From Beta vulgaris subsp. vulgaris (Eukaryota > Streptophyta > Magnoliopsida > Caryophyllales > Amaranthaceae), in contig NC_079205.1 in the NCBI RefSeq assembly GCF_026745355.1, positions 2,594,913-2,658,912 on the forward strand: 64,000 nt of DNA, written 5' to 3'. The translations under genes and the position numbers were made by a program. Positions 1 through 10,983 of the stretch are shown piece by piece (position 1 is the first letter of the stretch; the number at the start of each line of letters is the position of its first letter). Below the pieces are notes generated by a model, which had not been told where the DNA came from, did no database searches, and saw only the letters and a program-made list of their open reading frames with translations.

Positions 1-2544
1 CTCGTGATATCAGAGTTGGTGCAGAGTGCTCTGGATGGATATAGGGTAATATGTTGATTTTATTTGTGAGAGTTGGAATTTCTTACAACATAACTATCCT
101 TGGCATCCAGAAGTGTCTGAAATCAATTCATAGTTTCATGAGCTATAACTTGTTAGAGGGGGAAACTTTTTCATCATGTCTTGATGTCGTAAAGGAAAGT
201 AGCTAGTGAAGTTTATTACATTTCACTGATCGTCATGCTCCATATATTGCCGGTTATCGACATTTAGTGTTACAAATGTTATCGTGTTTGTCATTTATTT
301 TGTTGAACAAACTGTGTCACAGAGCCAGTAGGAATGTAGGAGTGAATTGTAGATGTATAATGGTGTTTTCTTTGTGTATGGTGCTCATCTACTGTGGGCC
401 TGGTATAATTAAGTATTCTTTTTCTTTCTCAGGCATCTGATTTCATAGGATTATGTGTTGCATCTTGTGGCAGGTTTGTATATTTGCTTATGGGCAAACA
501 GGTTCGGGGAAAACATACACCATGATGGGAAGGCCTCAGTTTATGGATCAGAAAGGCCTTATACCTCGATCTTTAGAGCAGATATTTGAGACTAGCCAGA
601 GACTCTCAGCTCAAGGCTGGAAATATAAAATGCAGGTAAGCTGTTAGGAGACATACATTTCGTGAAGAATAAGCAGAAGAATAGTTAAAGACATATGTAT
701 AATCTTCACTATCCTTTGTGTACCTGTACTGGAATTATTAGACAACCGCACTTGCTGTGTGTTTTATTTAGAGATGGAGGTGCTATGAATTCCATTCTCT
801 TTTCTCATACTTAATTCGGTATTTATTTTTCCCAGGCATCAGTTCTGGAAATTTACAATGAATCAATTAGGGACCTACTGGCGACTAATCGAACAAGTTG
901 GGATGCTGCACGTACAGAAAATGGTGTTCCATTAAAGCAACATGCTATTAAGCATGATGCTAATGGGAACACTTACGTCTCTGATCTTACCATCGTTGAT
1001 GTCTGCAGCTCAAAAGAGGTTGCTTCTCTTTTGCATCAAGCTGGTCAATGTCGGTGAGTTCATTTCTTAGACTTCATCTCTATTTACTAGCTTTCAGCTT
1101 TTTTCCTCATTGGATTTGGTGAGGGAGGAGGGGTAGGTAAGTCAGTGATAGAGCTGAAACTCTGGCATGGTGGTTCTAGAAAATTGAGGTATCAGTGAAA
1201 ATTAACATGATATGATTTTCAGTCTAGCTTAATTTTCTAACAAGATTGCGATATGGGTATATTAATGATACTGGGGAGAAAAGATTAAGATCTCCTTACC
1301 AGCTGTCCAACTGGATGCTAGACTTTGCTAGGCTGCAAGCACTAAAACTTTCTTTTAGTGCCCCACTCATTTTAAAGTGTTCATGTATGTCATTGTTTTG
1401 TGTTCTTGCTGTTGTAGTTTATCTTCATTGTGATTCATCGCAAGAGGCTTCGTTCTGTGGTTTATCTTGCTAACTGACTTAATTTTTCTATGTTCAGATC
1501 GGTGGGGAAGACACAAATGAATGAGCAATCATCAAGAAGTCACTTTGTCTTTACGTTGCGGATATCTGCAGTTAATGAGGTAGGTTTTTTTGTACTTTTC
1601 TCGATGACCTCTCCAACTACATGGCTTGGCTTTTGTTACATGCGTAGTTTTGTTTTTGCAGACCACTGAAAAGCATGGTGTTTTGAATCTAATTGATCTT
1701 GCTGGAAGTGAGCGGCTCTCTAAAAGTGGCTCAACCGGTGATCAATTGAAAGAGACTCAGGTATTTTTCGAAATTTGTTTGGGCTGTTGAAGTTGTTTAT
1801 AGTCTTATAGATGCTATTGAGCTGCCGTATTCATAACTTGGAAAATTGATTTGTTTTTGCTGTAACTAGGCCATTAATAAGAGCTTGTCCTGCCTTGCTG
1901 ATGTCATATTTGCTTTGGCTAAAAAGGAAAGCCATGTTCCTTTCAGGAACTCAAAGCTTACATATCTTCTCCAGGTACAAAGATGCAACTACTCTCATAT
2001 ATATTATTGTTACCTTTGATTGCATGAACATTTTGGTGCTAGACCTTGCAAATTTATTAAGAAATATAATTTTCTACGGTTACATTTTTGAAACTCAGTG
2101 TCTAATAGTACTAACATGCTTTTGATAGTCAGTTATTGAACAGTTTCTAGTAGTACTCATTATTCATTAACATTCTTTTGATACCCAGTTATTGACATAG
2201 TTTCGAGTATTTATTTTTAATTTTTATGCGTCTTGAATCTGCATAGTGCATAGATTTTGTTCAAGCTTTTGAAATAGAGTAGTAGTATTCAGATTAATGT
2301 ATTACTTGGTTTCTTCATTAGCTTCATTTTGTTCAAATTTCAATATTATTTGTCGTGTGATCAGCCTTGCCTTAGTGGGGACTCCAAGACACTGATGTTT
2401 GTCAATCTCTCACCTGAACCTTCATCAGTCAACGAGTCGTTATGTTCTCTCCGATTCGCCGCCAGAGTTAACACTTGTCAAATAGGTGTTCCTCGCCGTC
2501 AGACGGCTGTAAGATCAGCAGATTCTCGTTTAAGCATAGGCTGA
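1..2544 (+). CDS. Kinesin-14 (C-terminal motor, ATK1/KATA-like), 5' end outside window
   Basis: This is the 3' portion of a minus-end-directed microtubule motor of the kinesin-14 family, which acts in spindle and phragmoplast organisation. Exons that join in frame with GT-AG introns: 1-45 (partial), 474-635, 836-1053, 1498-1579, 1662-1760, 1870-1974 and 2365-2544 (TGA stop). The motor signatures are seen in order: P-loop GQTGSGKT (about 492-515), the [11 protein letters not shown] segment, switch I region NEQSSRSHF in exon 4, switch II DLAGSE (about 1697) and the motor end [24 protein letters not shown]. The C-tail ending [17 protein letters not shown] resembles ATK1-type kinesins, where the motor is C-terminal; this agrees with the stop lying soon after the motor. 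The stalk and tail-binding N-terminus must lie upstream of the window. No frameshift is seen, so the gene looks intact. The sub-family is assigned from memory of ATK1 and is less certain than the kinesin-14 call. Confidence 0.95.
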
Positions 2545-3934
2545 GATATGATTACCCTTCTTTTTATTCTTAACATCTAATATCACATTCACAATTTCTG
2601 TGGGTTACTTGTATGAAATTTGTTCCTTAGAGTGTATGGGTTGTGTAATCTATATTACATGATGGGCCGTTATTGGATTTGTATAAGCAGCTATAGGTTG
2701 CATTAATTGGTTTATTCTGATCTATGTTGTAATATTATCCGATCCGAGGGCAAAGTTTCCAGCTTGCCTAATTTTACTTGATTTGATTAGATGACGTGTA
2801 TATTTTTTCTCCTGTTGGTGACAGGAGGATATATTGTCCCATCTCTGATAAGGTGTGATCAAAAGGCAATTCAAATATTCCTACTGATATTCGTTTTCTG
2901 TTCCCTCTTCTTATCTCCAAAGTATAATCAATTTGGTTCTACCTAAATCTCTTAGGATTTGTTTGGTTTGTGCCAATAATTGTGGTAATAATTACTTTTT
3001 AATAGGAAAGTAATGGTATGAAGACAAACTCTTGCTAGGCAACTAGCCTGTAGGGCACATTTAAGGCTGGGTATAAAGCTAAACAGTCCGAAATTAAATA
3101 TTTTGGACAATGTCTTGATTTTTAGGTGGTACTATTGAGCTACCATGTCTCCGTCTTAATTGTGGTAATAATAACAAGTTTTGATGTAATATTTGTAAGA
3201 AAAGTTCTATGTTAGTGTAGATGATGAGATTTCATCGTGTCTTTTTATAATTTTTCCTTATTGTTCATACCATTTTAAAGTAATAATGGATGAAAATAAA
3301 TAATAAGACTAGTATATATTTGGATGTTGGGAGAAAGTATCCATATGGACCTTGACATGTGAATTTTCTGTACTTAAGCTAAAATTTATTACATGTATTG
3401 CATTTTGTAATTGTTTATTAAAGAAGTAAATAGCAATAACTTAATTTTGGAAACCTAAATGCTTAACTTTAACTTAAATTTGCCAGAACACACAACCATC
3501 AATCTTAAGATTTAGAACATATTTGGCGATAACTTTTTAAATAACTCTTAAAAGTTTGCAAGGTTATATTCTAATTAATAGATAGATGTGATGAATTGAG
3601 AGATATTAAGATGACTACTTGTTGAGAGAAACAATGTGGTACCTTAAATTGTTAGATTAGAGATGAGAAACATTAAGAAATAGTGAGCCAATGCCAAATA
3701 CTGGAAATGAGTAAGTTAAAATAGAGATGCATGAATAAATAAGTGCGTAAACAAGGAATTGACAATACAAGTAGTATTAATCTTCCTTTTCTCACTCTTG
3801 CTCTACAATATTCTTCCCCCCCTTCTCTCTCAAGAACATCGGCTATCGCCTACTCTCACCACCACCCCTCACCGCAAATCGCGACACAACCCCATATTTT
3901 CGCACCCTTGTTTCTTTTCCTTCTCCATCACCAT
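2545..3934. other. 3' UTR of the kinesin gene and spacer
   Basis: The first few hundred bases are AT-rich and probably hold the kinesin 3' UTR. The remainder is AT-rich spacer with no coding signal; the short open frame near 3743-3952 is low-complexity Ser/His/Pro sequence that runs into a MITE end and is not supported as a gene. Confidence 0.5.
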
Positions 3935-3937
3935 TTA

Positions 3938-4298
3938 GGCTCCGTTTGGTAGGGAGTAAAACGTTTTCCCGGAAAACTGTTTTCCTCTATTTTCAGTTTT
4001 ACATTGTTTGGTTGGCAAAATAGTGTAAAATCATTTTCCCTTGGGGTAAAATTACTCTCCCAATGATGGAAAACCATTTTCCTTTCAAAATGAAGGGAAA
4101 ACTATTTTCCTTATCTCTCTTGTACACTCCTCTCACTACCTCCTTACTTTCCCTTTCATTTTCCTTTCATTTTATCATTTTTCTTACATCGAACCAAACA
4201 ACGGAAAACTAATTTTGGAATTGTGTTTTCCATTGTAAATTGTTTTCCATGAAAATCATTTTACACTACAAATGTTTTACGCCCTACCAAACGGAGCC
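3938..4298. mobile_element. Harbinger/Tourist-type MITE
   Basis: A 361-bp element with near-perfect terminal inverted repeats beginning GGCTCCGTTTGGTAGGG and ending CCCTACCAAACGGAGCC. It is flanked by the trinucleotide TTA on both sides (3935-3937 and 4299-4301), the target duplication typical of PIF/Harbinger elements. The interior is a loosely palindromic, AT-rich sequence full of GGAAAAC/GTTTTCC words and has no coding capacity. Confidence 0.9.
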
Positions 4299-4301
4299 TT
4301 A

Positions 4302-5458
4302 AGGTAAATTTTGAAAATCTGAAGGTCTAATTCGACCATAAGCAAAGGTATACATCCATTCTTAGTTTCTTACTCCTGATTTTCTTTTTTTGAACTTTTA
4401 GGATTATGGGTTTTCAAGTAGTGTTGGTGGATATTTGGGTGGGGGCTTTTTCGAGGGGTTTTGGCGGCTTACGTGGTGTTTTATGTGGCAAAGGTGGTGC
4501 GGTGGTAATTTTTCGTGGCTGGGGGGTGGTTTTGGTCGATATGGTGGTGGTTTCGGTGGAGAGGGTGGTAGTTAGGGTGCAGGAGATAATGTTGATGGGC
4601 TGCGGTGGTGGGTGGTGGGCGGTGGGCGGTGGTTGCTGTGGTGGTTAGTGAGATTTGCAAAGTGTCACGTGACCCGCACATGGGAGAAATGGTGCAAAAC
4701 TAATAGATCCCCACATACTGCATAGTAAATTAGTAACTAGTATCCAACAACCTAACACGTTATATTAGGTAATTTTTCACAAAAAGTTGATTATATTAGA
4801 AATTTCATGAAATTAACTTTTATAATCTTTTTTTTTTTTAAAAAAACTACCTTTTAATTTTTTTTTTTAAAACTAACTTATATAACAAATTTCTTCCCTC
4901 TCAAAAAAATAAAAATATAAAAATAAATTTCTTACAATATACTACCATTTTACCATTGATGGTGTTTAGTAACTTTTTAAATTTTTTTTCCCTTACACTT
5001 CTTTCCCATTTTCTTGCTACCTTATAGGCAACAACACCTACTGCAATTGTCATTATTGATTAGTATTAACGTTAAATAATATTATACTGAAAGTTAAATT
5101 GTTATATAAGATAAATTTTTGAATGATTATTTTTAAAAGATAGTCTTTAAAAAAAATTGCTTATAAAAAATAGTTTTTTTGAAAATTTGAACCTCTGCAT
5201 TCGGCGGATTGCAATTTTTCTAGCCTACAAAAAACACACTTTCCCCAAGGAAGGGATAACGTTATGCAAATAAAGTAGATGATTAATTGGTTGTAAATGG
5301 AACTGGGCCAATGTATTTTTTTCCTCGTATCTCATAGCTTTTTGTATAATCTGTTTTCATCTCCTGTTAGGATGTTCTAGAACCATAGCCCATAGTATTC
5401 GTGGCCCCCAAGAATCATTCATATCTTGTTTAATTCCAAATTTCTTCACTTATATAAT
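4302..5458. other. Non-coding spacer with G-rich low-complexity tract
   Basis: Bases about 4410-4650 are a GGT/GGC-rich tract that opens frames on both strands (Gly/Val/Trp-rich on one, His/Pro/Thr-rich on the other), which is composition rather than coding. From about 4750 the sequence is AT-rich with poly-A and poly-T runs. No gene is seen up to the LTR at 5459. Confidence 0.5.
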
Positions 5459-5865
5459 TGTTTCTGTCTAGAAATTAAGGGTTCTGATTCCTTTGCTTAG
5501 GGAGTACCGGGTCAGATTCGACTGTCCTGAGTTCAAAGTCCGTACGCCGGAATCCTGCAAAAGTAACGGTTAGACTGCCCCGGGGGTTGTTCCGGGATCG
5601 CCTCTCCGACGCTCAAGTCAGTAATCAAGCTTAGAGAGATGAAGTCTAGAGAGAGATGCTCTGGTTTGTTAGGTAAGAATTCAATACCTTCTCATTGATG
5701 AGGGGGTTAAGTATTTATAGTGCTGGGGATTTCCCAACTGTAGGCCAGCTGGGGGGCATTGACAGCTGGAATGCACCATCACAGGTGGGGCCCACTGGAA
5801 GCTCTAAGGCATTTATTGGGCTGGATTATCCTTGGTAAGCTTAAACCAGGAAATAAGCCCAAACA
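5459..5865 (-). repeat. 3' LTR (407 bp) of the first Tat element
   Basis: Aligns along its length with 16609-17011, with TG...CA ends. On the minus strand the purine-rich stretch just upstream of it (complement of 5866-5878, GGCGTGGGGTAAT) is the likely polypurine tract. Confidence 0.92.
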
Positions 5866-5985
5866 ATTACCCCACGCCAGGAATGGGAAATATCGAGGCC
5901 TTGCTGAAATATTTCCAGTTCGTGGCGGAACCTAGACAGTTTGGAACCCAGGTTGCCCTGCTTCTTAGGCAGGAAAGGAGGGCAC

Positions 5986-6363
5986 GTGCCGACCCAATCT
6001 CCTCAAGGAGGAGGGGTGGCTAGAGTGCCGACCCGATCTCCTCGAGGAGAGGGGTGGCTTGAGTGCCGACCCGGTCTCCTAAAGGAGAGGGGTGGCTTGA
6101 GTGCCGACCCGGTCTCCTCAAGGAGAGGGGTGGCTTGAGTGCCGACCCGGTCTCCTCAAGGAGAGGGGTGGCTTGAGTGCCGACCCGGTCTCCTCGAGGA
6201 GAAGGATGTCTTGAGTGCCGACCCGGTCTCCTCAAGGAGAGGGGTGGCTTGAGTGCCGACCCGATCTCCTAATGGAGAAGGGTGGCCTCAGTGCCGACCC
6301 GGTCTCCCTTAGGAGAGGGGTGGCTTGATTGCCGACCCGGTCTCTTCAAGGAGAGGTGTGTTT
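5986..6363. repeat. Tandem array, 38-bp unit, about 10 copies
   Basis: The repeated unit starts GTGCCGACCCGGTCTCCTC and ends GAGAGGGGTGGCTTGA; copies differ by a few substitutions each. It lies in the 3' untranslated region of the retrotransposon next to the 3' LTR. The array opens long frames on both strands that are not genes. Confidence 0.92.
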
Positions 6364-7556
6364 AGTGAACGGCTCGGCCTAGGGACCAATGAGCCCCATG
6401 GTTGTCCGAGCAGGTATCCTCGTTCGTTTAGTCAGTCAAGGAGGGCCTACTTAGGCCGAGCCGGTTGGACGCGGCTCGGATGAGGGGCCAATGAGCCCCA
6501 TGCTTGTCCGAGCCGGTGCCTGCTCTCGCTAAGTCAATCTGGGACTTGGAGACTTACTCAACCAAGGAGGAGTGCCTCCAAGGGCTGAGCTAGGTGGACG
6601 CGGCTCGGATGAGGGGCCAATGAGCCCCATGCTTGTCCGAGCGGTGCCTGCTCTCGCTAAGTCAATCTGGGACTTAGGAGACTTACTCAACCAAGGAGGA
6701 GTGCCTCCAAGGGCGAGCTGGTGGACGCGGCTCGGATGAGGGGCCAATGAGCCCCATGCTTGTCCGAGCCGGTGCCTGCTCTCGCTAAGTCAATCTGGGA
6801 CTTAGGAGACTTACTCAACCAAGGAGGAGTGCCTCCAAGGGCCGAGCTAGGTGGACGCGGCTCGGATGAGGGGCCAATGAGCCCCATGCTTGTCCGAGCC
6901 GGTGCCTGCTCTCGCTAAGTCAATCTGGGACTTAGGAGACTTACTCAACCAAGGAGGAGTGCCTCCAAGGGCCGAGCTGGTGGACGCGGCTCGGATGAGG
7001 GGCCAATGAGCCCCATGCTTGTCCGAGCCGGTGCCTGCTCTCGCTAAGTCAATCTGGGACTTAGGAGACTTACTCAACCAAGGAGGAGTGCCTCCAAGGG
7101 CCGAGCTAGGTGGACGCGGCTCGGATGAGGGGCCAATGAGCCCCATGCTTGTCCGAGCCGGTGCCTGCTCTCGCTAAGTCAATCTGGGACTTAGGAGACT
7201 TACTCAACCAAGGAGGAGTGCCTCCAAGGGCCGAGCTAGGTGGACGCGGCTCGGATGAGGGGCCAATGAGCCCCATGCTTGTCCGAGCCGGTGCCTGCTC
7301 TCGCTAAGTCAATCTGGGACTTAGGAGACTTACTCAACCAAGGAGGAGTGCCTCCAAGGGCCGAGCTAGGTGGACGCGGCTCGGATGAGGGGCCAATGAG
7401 CCCCATGCTTGTCCGAGCCGGTGCCTGCTCTCGCTAAGTCAATCTGGGACTTAGGAGACTTACTCAACCAAGGAGGAGTGCCTCCAAGGGCCGAGCTAGG
7501 TGGACGCGGCTCGGATGAGGGCCAATGAGCCCCATGCTTGTCCGAGCCGGTGCCTA
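6364..7556. repeat. Tandem array, 129-130 bp unit, about 8-9 copies
   Basis: Unit starts recur at GTGGACGCGGCTCGGATG, at about 6596, 6722, 6851, 6980, 7110, 7240, 7370 and 7500. The copies from 6851 rightward are nearly identical, whereas the first (6364-6467) is shorter and diverged. This gradient suggests recent expansion or homogenisation inward from the right. The frames opened on the minus strand repeat with the unit and are not genes. Confidence 0.93.
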
Positions 7557-7654
7557 AGGTTTTGGACCACTGGCTGAGGTGACCGAGTGGTAACCTTGAG
7601 CTGATGAACTGGCAATATTGAGCTGGTGAACTTAATAGTTTCTTGGGAACCCAA

Positions 7655-7990
7655 TGCCACGTGGCAACGGTGGATTATTGGGGTGCTTGAAAACATGGTG
7701 GCGATTCAACTTCTGGTTATTTATGACTTTTGTGACGATTGATATTCCGAGGGGTGTGCCTTTTGAACAGTTTTGGGCAGTTGGGAGGCCCATTAAGGTG
7801 CTGAAGACACAAGGCCCGGTCCAAGATGTAACGTGGCACGCGGAGACGAGGATTTGCCTATAAGTAGGAGAGAGGGGAGAGATTTTTGTCACTTTTACAA
7901 TTCTCTCTCTCTCTCTAAATTTGAGTTTTCTGCTCTCTCTCTCTCTACTTTAGAGATTTTCTCTCTCTAAGTCCGAGCCCCATCTTCTTC
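7655..7990 (+). promoter_or_regulatory. Promoter-like region of the antisense ORF (G-box, TATA box, CT-rich leader)
   Basis: On the plus strand there is a perfect palindromic G-box TGCCACGTGGCA at 7655-7666, a TATA-like CTATAAGTA at 7858-7866, and a CT microsatellite at about 7895-7970, a common feature of plant 5' leaders. The plus-strand ORF follows. This ordering supports independent transcription opposite to the element's own genomic RNA. It is inferred from motifs only. Confidence 0.6.
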
Positions 7991-8153
7991 GTCCGACCAG
8001 GTACGCCTTTGTTTTGTTTTTTCGCTAAGTTTTTCTTCTCTTTCTTTTAATAAAATCGGCCGACCCCCTTCTGTTGATAAATAATGGGGAGTCGTCCGAG
8101 TCAGTGACACCCCTCCCTCACCTCCTTATAATTTAGCCGAGGAAGTGAGGGGT

Positions 8154-10627
8154 ATGGGAATGGTATTGGTGTCAACTTTAATAAGTTGCCCGGATCCCTC
8201 GGCTGTGCCTGAGGCGCTTTCCCTCCCAAGTACTCCTTCGCAAGCCGAGGAGGAGGAGGCCGAGGGTCCATCCCCCTACCCTGGGAGGTGTCCCTGGCCT
8301 ATCCTTCTTCGAGGAGTTACTTAGACAAATATTTGTCTGATGGTGTAGTTAGGATAGCTATGCCGGAGAGGAAGGCGAAGCGTCACGTCCGGGGGCTCGT
8401 ATATCCGAGCTTGATCCGAAGGGCGGACCGGGAGCAAAGTTTCCACTTCCGTCTTTAATAAAAGCTTTGCTAGAAGATGCCGAGGCCAAGCGGCCAAATT
8501 TCAAATAAAGGACCCTATATACTTGTCCGACCCGATGCTAACCATACCATCTTATCTCCACCGCCGGGATGCACGGCATTTTATTACAAGGCAATGGAAC
8601 TAGGTCAAGATTCCCGCTGACCCATTTGAGAAAGACTTCTGAACGCCTACAACTTGTGCTTGGGTCAGCTTTCCCCAAACTCTTGGGGCGGATTTTAGCG
8701 GTTCAAGTGATCTGTAGCATCATCGGTGTCAAGCCGACCCTGACCCTTTGGCGGCATATGTACAAATTGTTCGAAATGCCAGCCGGGGATCATGGTCCGG
8801 GCTGGTGGTGTTTTCAGGCTCGGCGGGGCTATCGTACTGTTCTTGATCTCCCCACTCTCAGAAGGGGTTCCGCCGAGGATTCGCTTTTGTGTACCTATGG
8901 TGGGGAATGGGGCATCCCCACCGTGCCCCCGTCATCCGAGCCAAACCACTGTTTGAACTTCAAGGTGCCAGAGCTATCCGACGAGGAAGCTGTGGCCGCC
9001 ATCTACTTTCAACTGGAGGCTAAGATAGTCGATGGTGGCGAGGTGTTCGTAGCGGGGAACTGGCTCCCGAGCTGCAAATGTTCAAGAACGAGCACTTCCT
9101 CGCCGCATTGGCCTGAGTCCGGCCTTTCCCAAGGGTAATTCGGCAAAAGGGGGTCCGGTTGACTTATATTTATGCTTGCTTTGATATTTTGCTCTAACTC
9201 TTTTTCCTTTTGCAGAAGCCTCCCTAGCCTTTCTCAAAGAGACCGACTCAGAGATGGCCGAACGATGACCTCCGCTGCACTGAAGGCGGCTCGGATTAGG
9301 GCCGAGATGAAGGCCAACAAGATTAACAAGCCTTCTAAGCCAAAAGTGAGAACCCTTTTCTTCCGACCCGGTTTAGCTTTAAGTTTTTCAATTTCTCACC
9401 AACTTTTAATGTGTTTTGCAGGATCCTTCCAACCCTAAACCGAGGAAGCGCAAGGAGCGCACTGAAGAGAGGGTGGAAATGACGGAAAAGGCTTTGGCGA
9501 AGGCCCGAGCCGAGCAGGAGGCTTCCGCAAAGAAGGCTAGAAAGGAGCCTTCTGTCGAGGTGAATAGTCCTCGACCCGATCGGAGGTGGGGAACCATGTC
9601 TCGGTCCATCCCTCAGATTTCAGCCTGTTCGTCCGGGGTACGAACCGGGGCCTCTCACCCTTCTCCGGCCGAGCGCTCTTTGTCCGAGGCGCCGGTCCCT
9701 TTACCCAAATGTCCAAGACGGACAAGAAGAAGAGGATCTCCGACGCACTGGAGATCCTATGTACTCAAACTGACCGAGACCACATCAATGAGGTCAACCA
9801 GAGGAATGAGTCGAGTGAGCTCTTCCGCTCTTGGATGGACGTAAGTGAATTTTTCTCCGCCCTTTTACTTGCCTTTTATTGGCCAACTTCTAACTGTTGT
9901 TTATTGTTCCTGCAGTTTTCCATCCGAATGACTAAAGTGGCGGAAGACCGGCTCGCCCTGGTACAAGAGGTCTCGGACCTGAAGCAGGCGGCTCGGTCGC
10001 ACTTTGATGAAGTGTACCAGGCCAAGGAGGCCAAACGATTGGCCGAGCTGCGCAAGGAAGAGGTGGAGGAGAAGATCCGGAAGGGCGAGGAGGCCTGGCA
10101 GAAGGAGCAGACAGAGTGGAAGGAAGAGAGGGCCAATCTTTCCCTGGCTAAGGAGAATGCTGAGGCGGCCAAGGTCACGGCCGAAACCAAGCAGGCTCAA
10201 GCTGAGAAGGAACTGGCGGAGGTCAAACTTAAACTCTCCGCGGCCGAGGCTCAACTGAAAGAGGCCCAAGCGGCCGTTTCTCGCTCTCGGGAGGAGTGGT
10301 TCCAAGCTTGGCAGAAGTCGGATGACTGTACCGATTTCTGCGCCGACGTGGGCCAATCTTCCCATAAGAGTGGCGAGGACGAGGCGCTTGCTAGGCTTAA
10401 AAGAGCCTTTGCTGATTCCTGTCCCGGGGCCGATGGAATTCAGTCTGGTCTCGCTACCAGGAGCTGGCCGATGCCGACGCAGCGGAGATTAAGGCCAGGA
10501 TGGCTGAAGAGATGAGCTCGGACAGCGACTCTGACTCTGATGATGAAGAGGAAGATGCTGGAGCACCGAGCCACCTCCACCAGAGCAACCTGCCGCCGAG
10601 CAACCTGCCACTGGTCCTTCTACTTAG
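8154..10627 (+). pseudogene. Antisense additional ORF of the Tat element (Transposase_28/'putative gypsy type transposon' family), degenerate
   Basis: A multi-exon gene antisense to pol. Conserved pieces appear in different frames: ILSPPPGCTAFYYKAMELG (about 8540-8600), LNAYNLCLGQLSPNSWG (about 8643-8693), then VICSIIGVKPTLTLWRHMY, GWWCFQARRGYRT and YGGEWGIP in the frame of 8569-9138. This order matches the plant Transposase_28 (PF04195) type of protein as I know it, so at least two frameshifts separate the parts. Likely introns lie between about 9135 and 9215, 9347 and 9420, and 9841 and 9915 (GT-AG). The last exon encodes a long Glu/Lys/Ala-rich coiled coil (about 9916-10300) and an acidic tail DSDSDSDDEEED, and probably stops at 10625-10627. 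The function of the family is unknown. Exon borders are approximate. Confidence 0.75.
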
Positions 10628-10983
10628 CTTCCTTAGGATTTTTATTTTCTTAGCTTTGGCCTTGTCGGCCCTTTGCTTTTGTAAACTTTTGGTTGTATTT
10701 TACAACTTTTATCAATTGGAATACAACTACTATTTTGCAACTCGTCATTTGTCGCATATTTTTCGTTATTTGCAATATTACAACATTCAATAGACAATAA
10801 ACTGGTTAAGTTTTGCTTGCCTTTTTGTTCAAAAATAGACTGGTTAAGTCTCTTTCATTTCTGGGGTATAAAACCGACTTGATACATGGACTGGTTAAGT
10901 CCGAGTTACAATTTGATTTGTTTGCTAACCGACAAGTACTGCTGGCCTTACATCATGCCCCTAGTGCAAGTAACGAAAAAAAG

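Noticed and set aside
4406..4681. Overlapping Gly/Val-rich and His/Pro-rich frames on both strands
   Set aside because: Both come from a GGT/GGC repeat tract; no start context, introns or signal peptide support a glycine-rich protein gene.
6020..7146. Series of minus-strand frames of 66-99 residues with repeated GTPPWLSKSPK and RPGRHS words
   Set aside because: They are translations of the 38-bp and 130-bp tandem arrays and repeat with the DNA unit.
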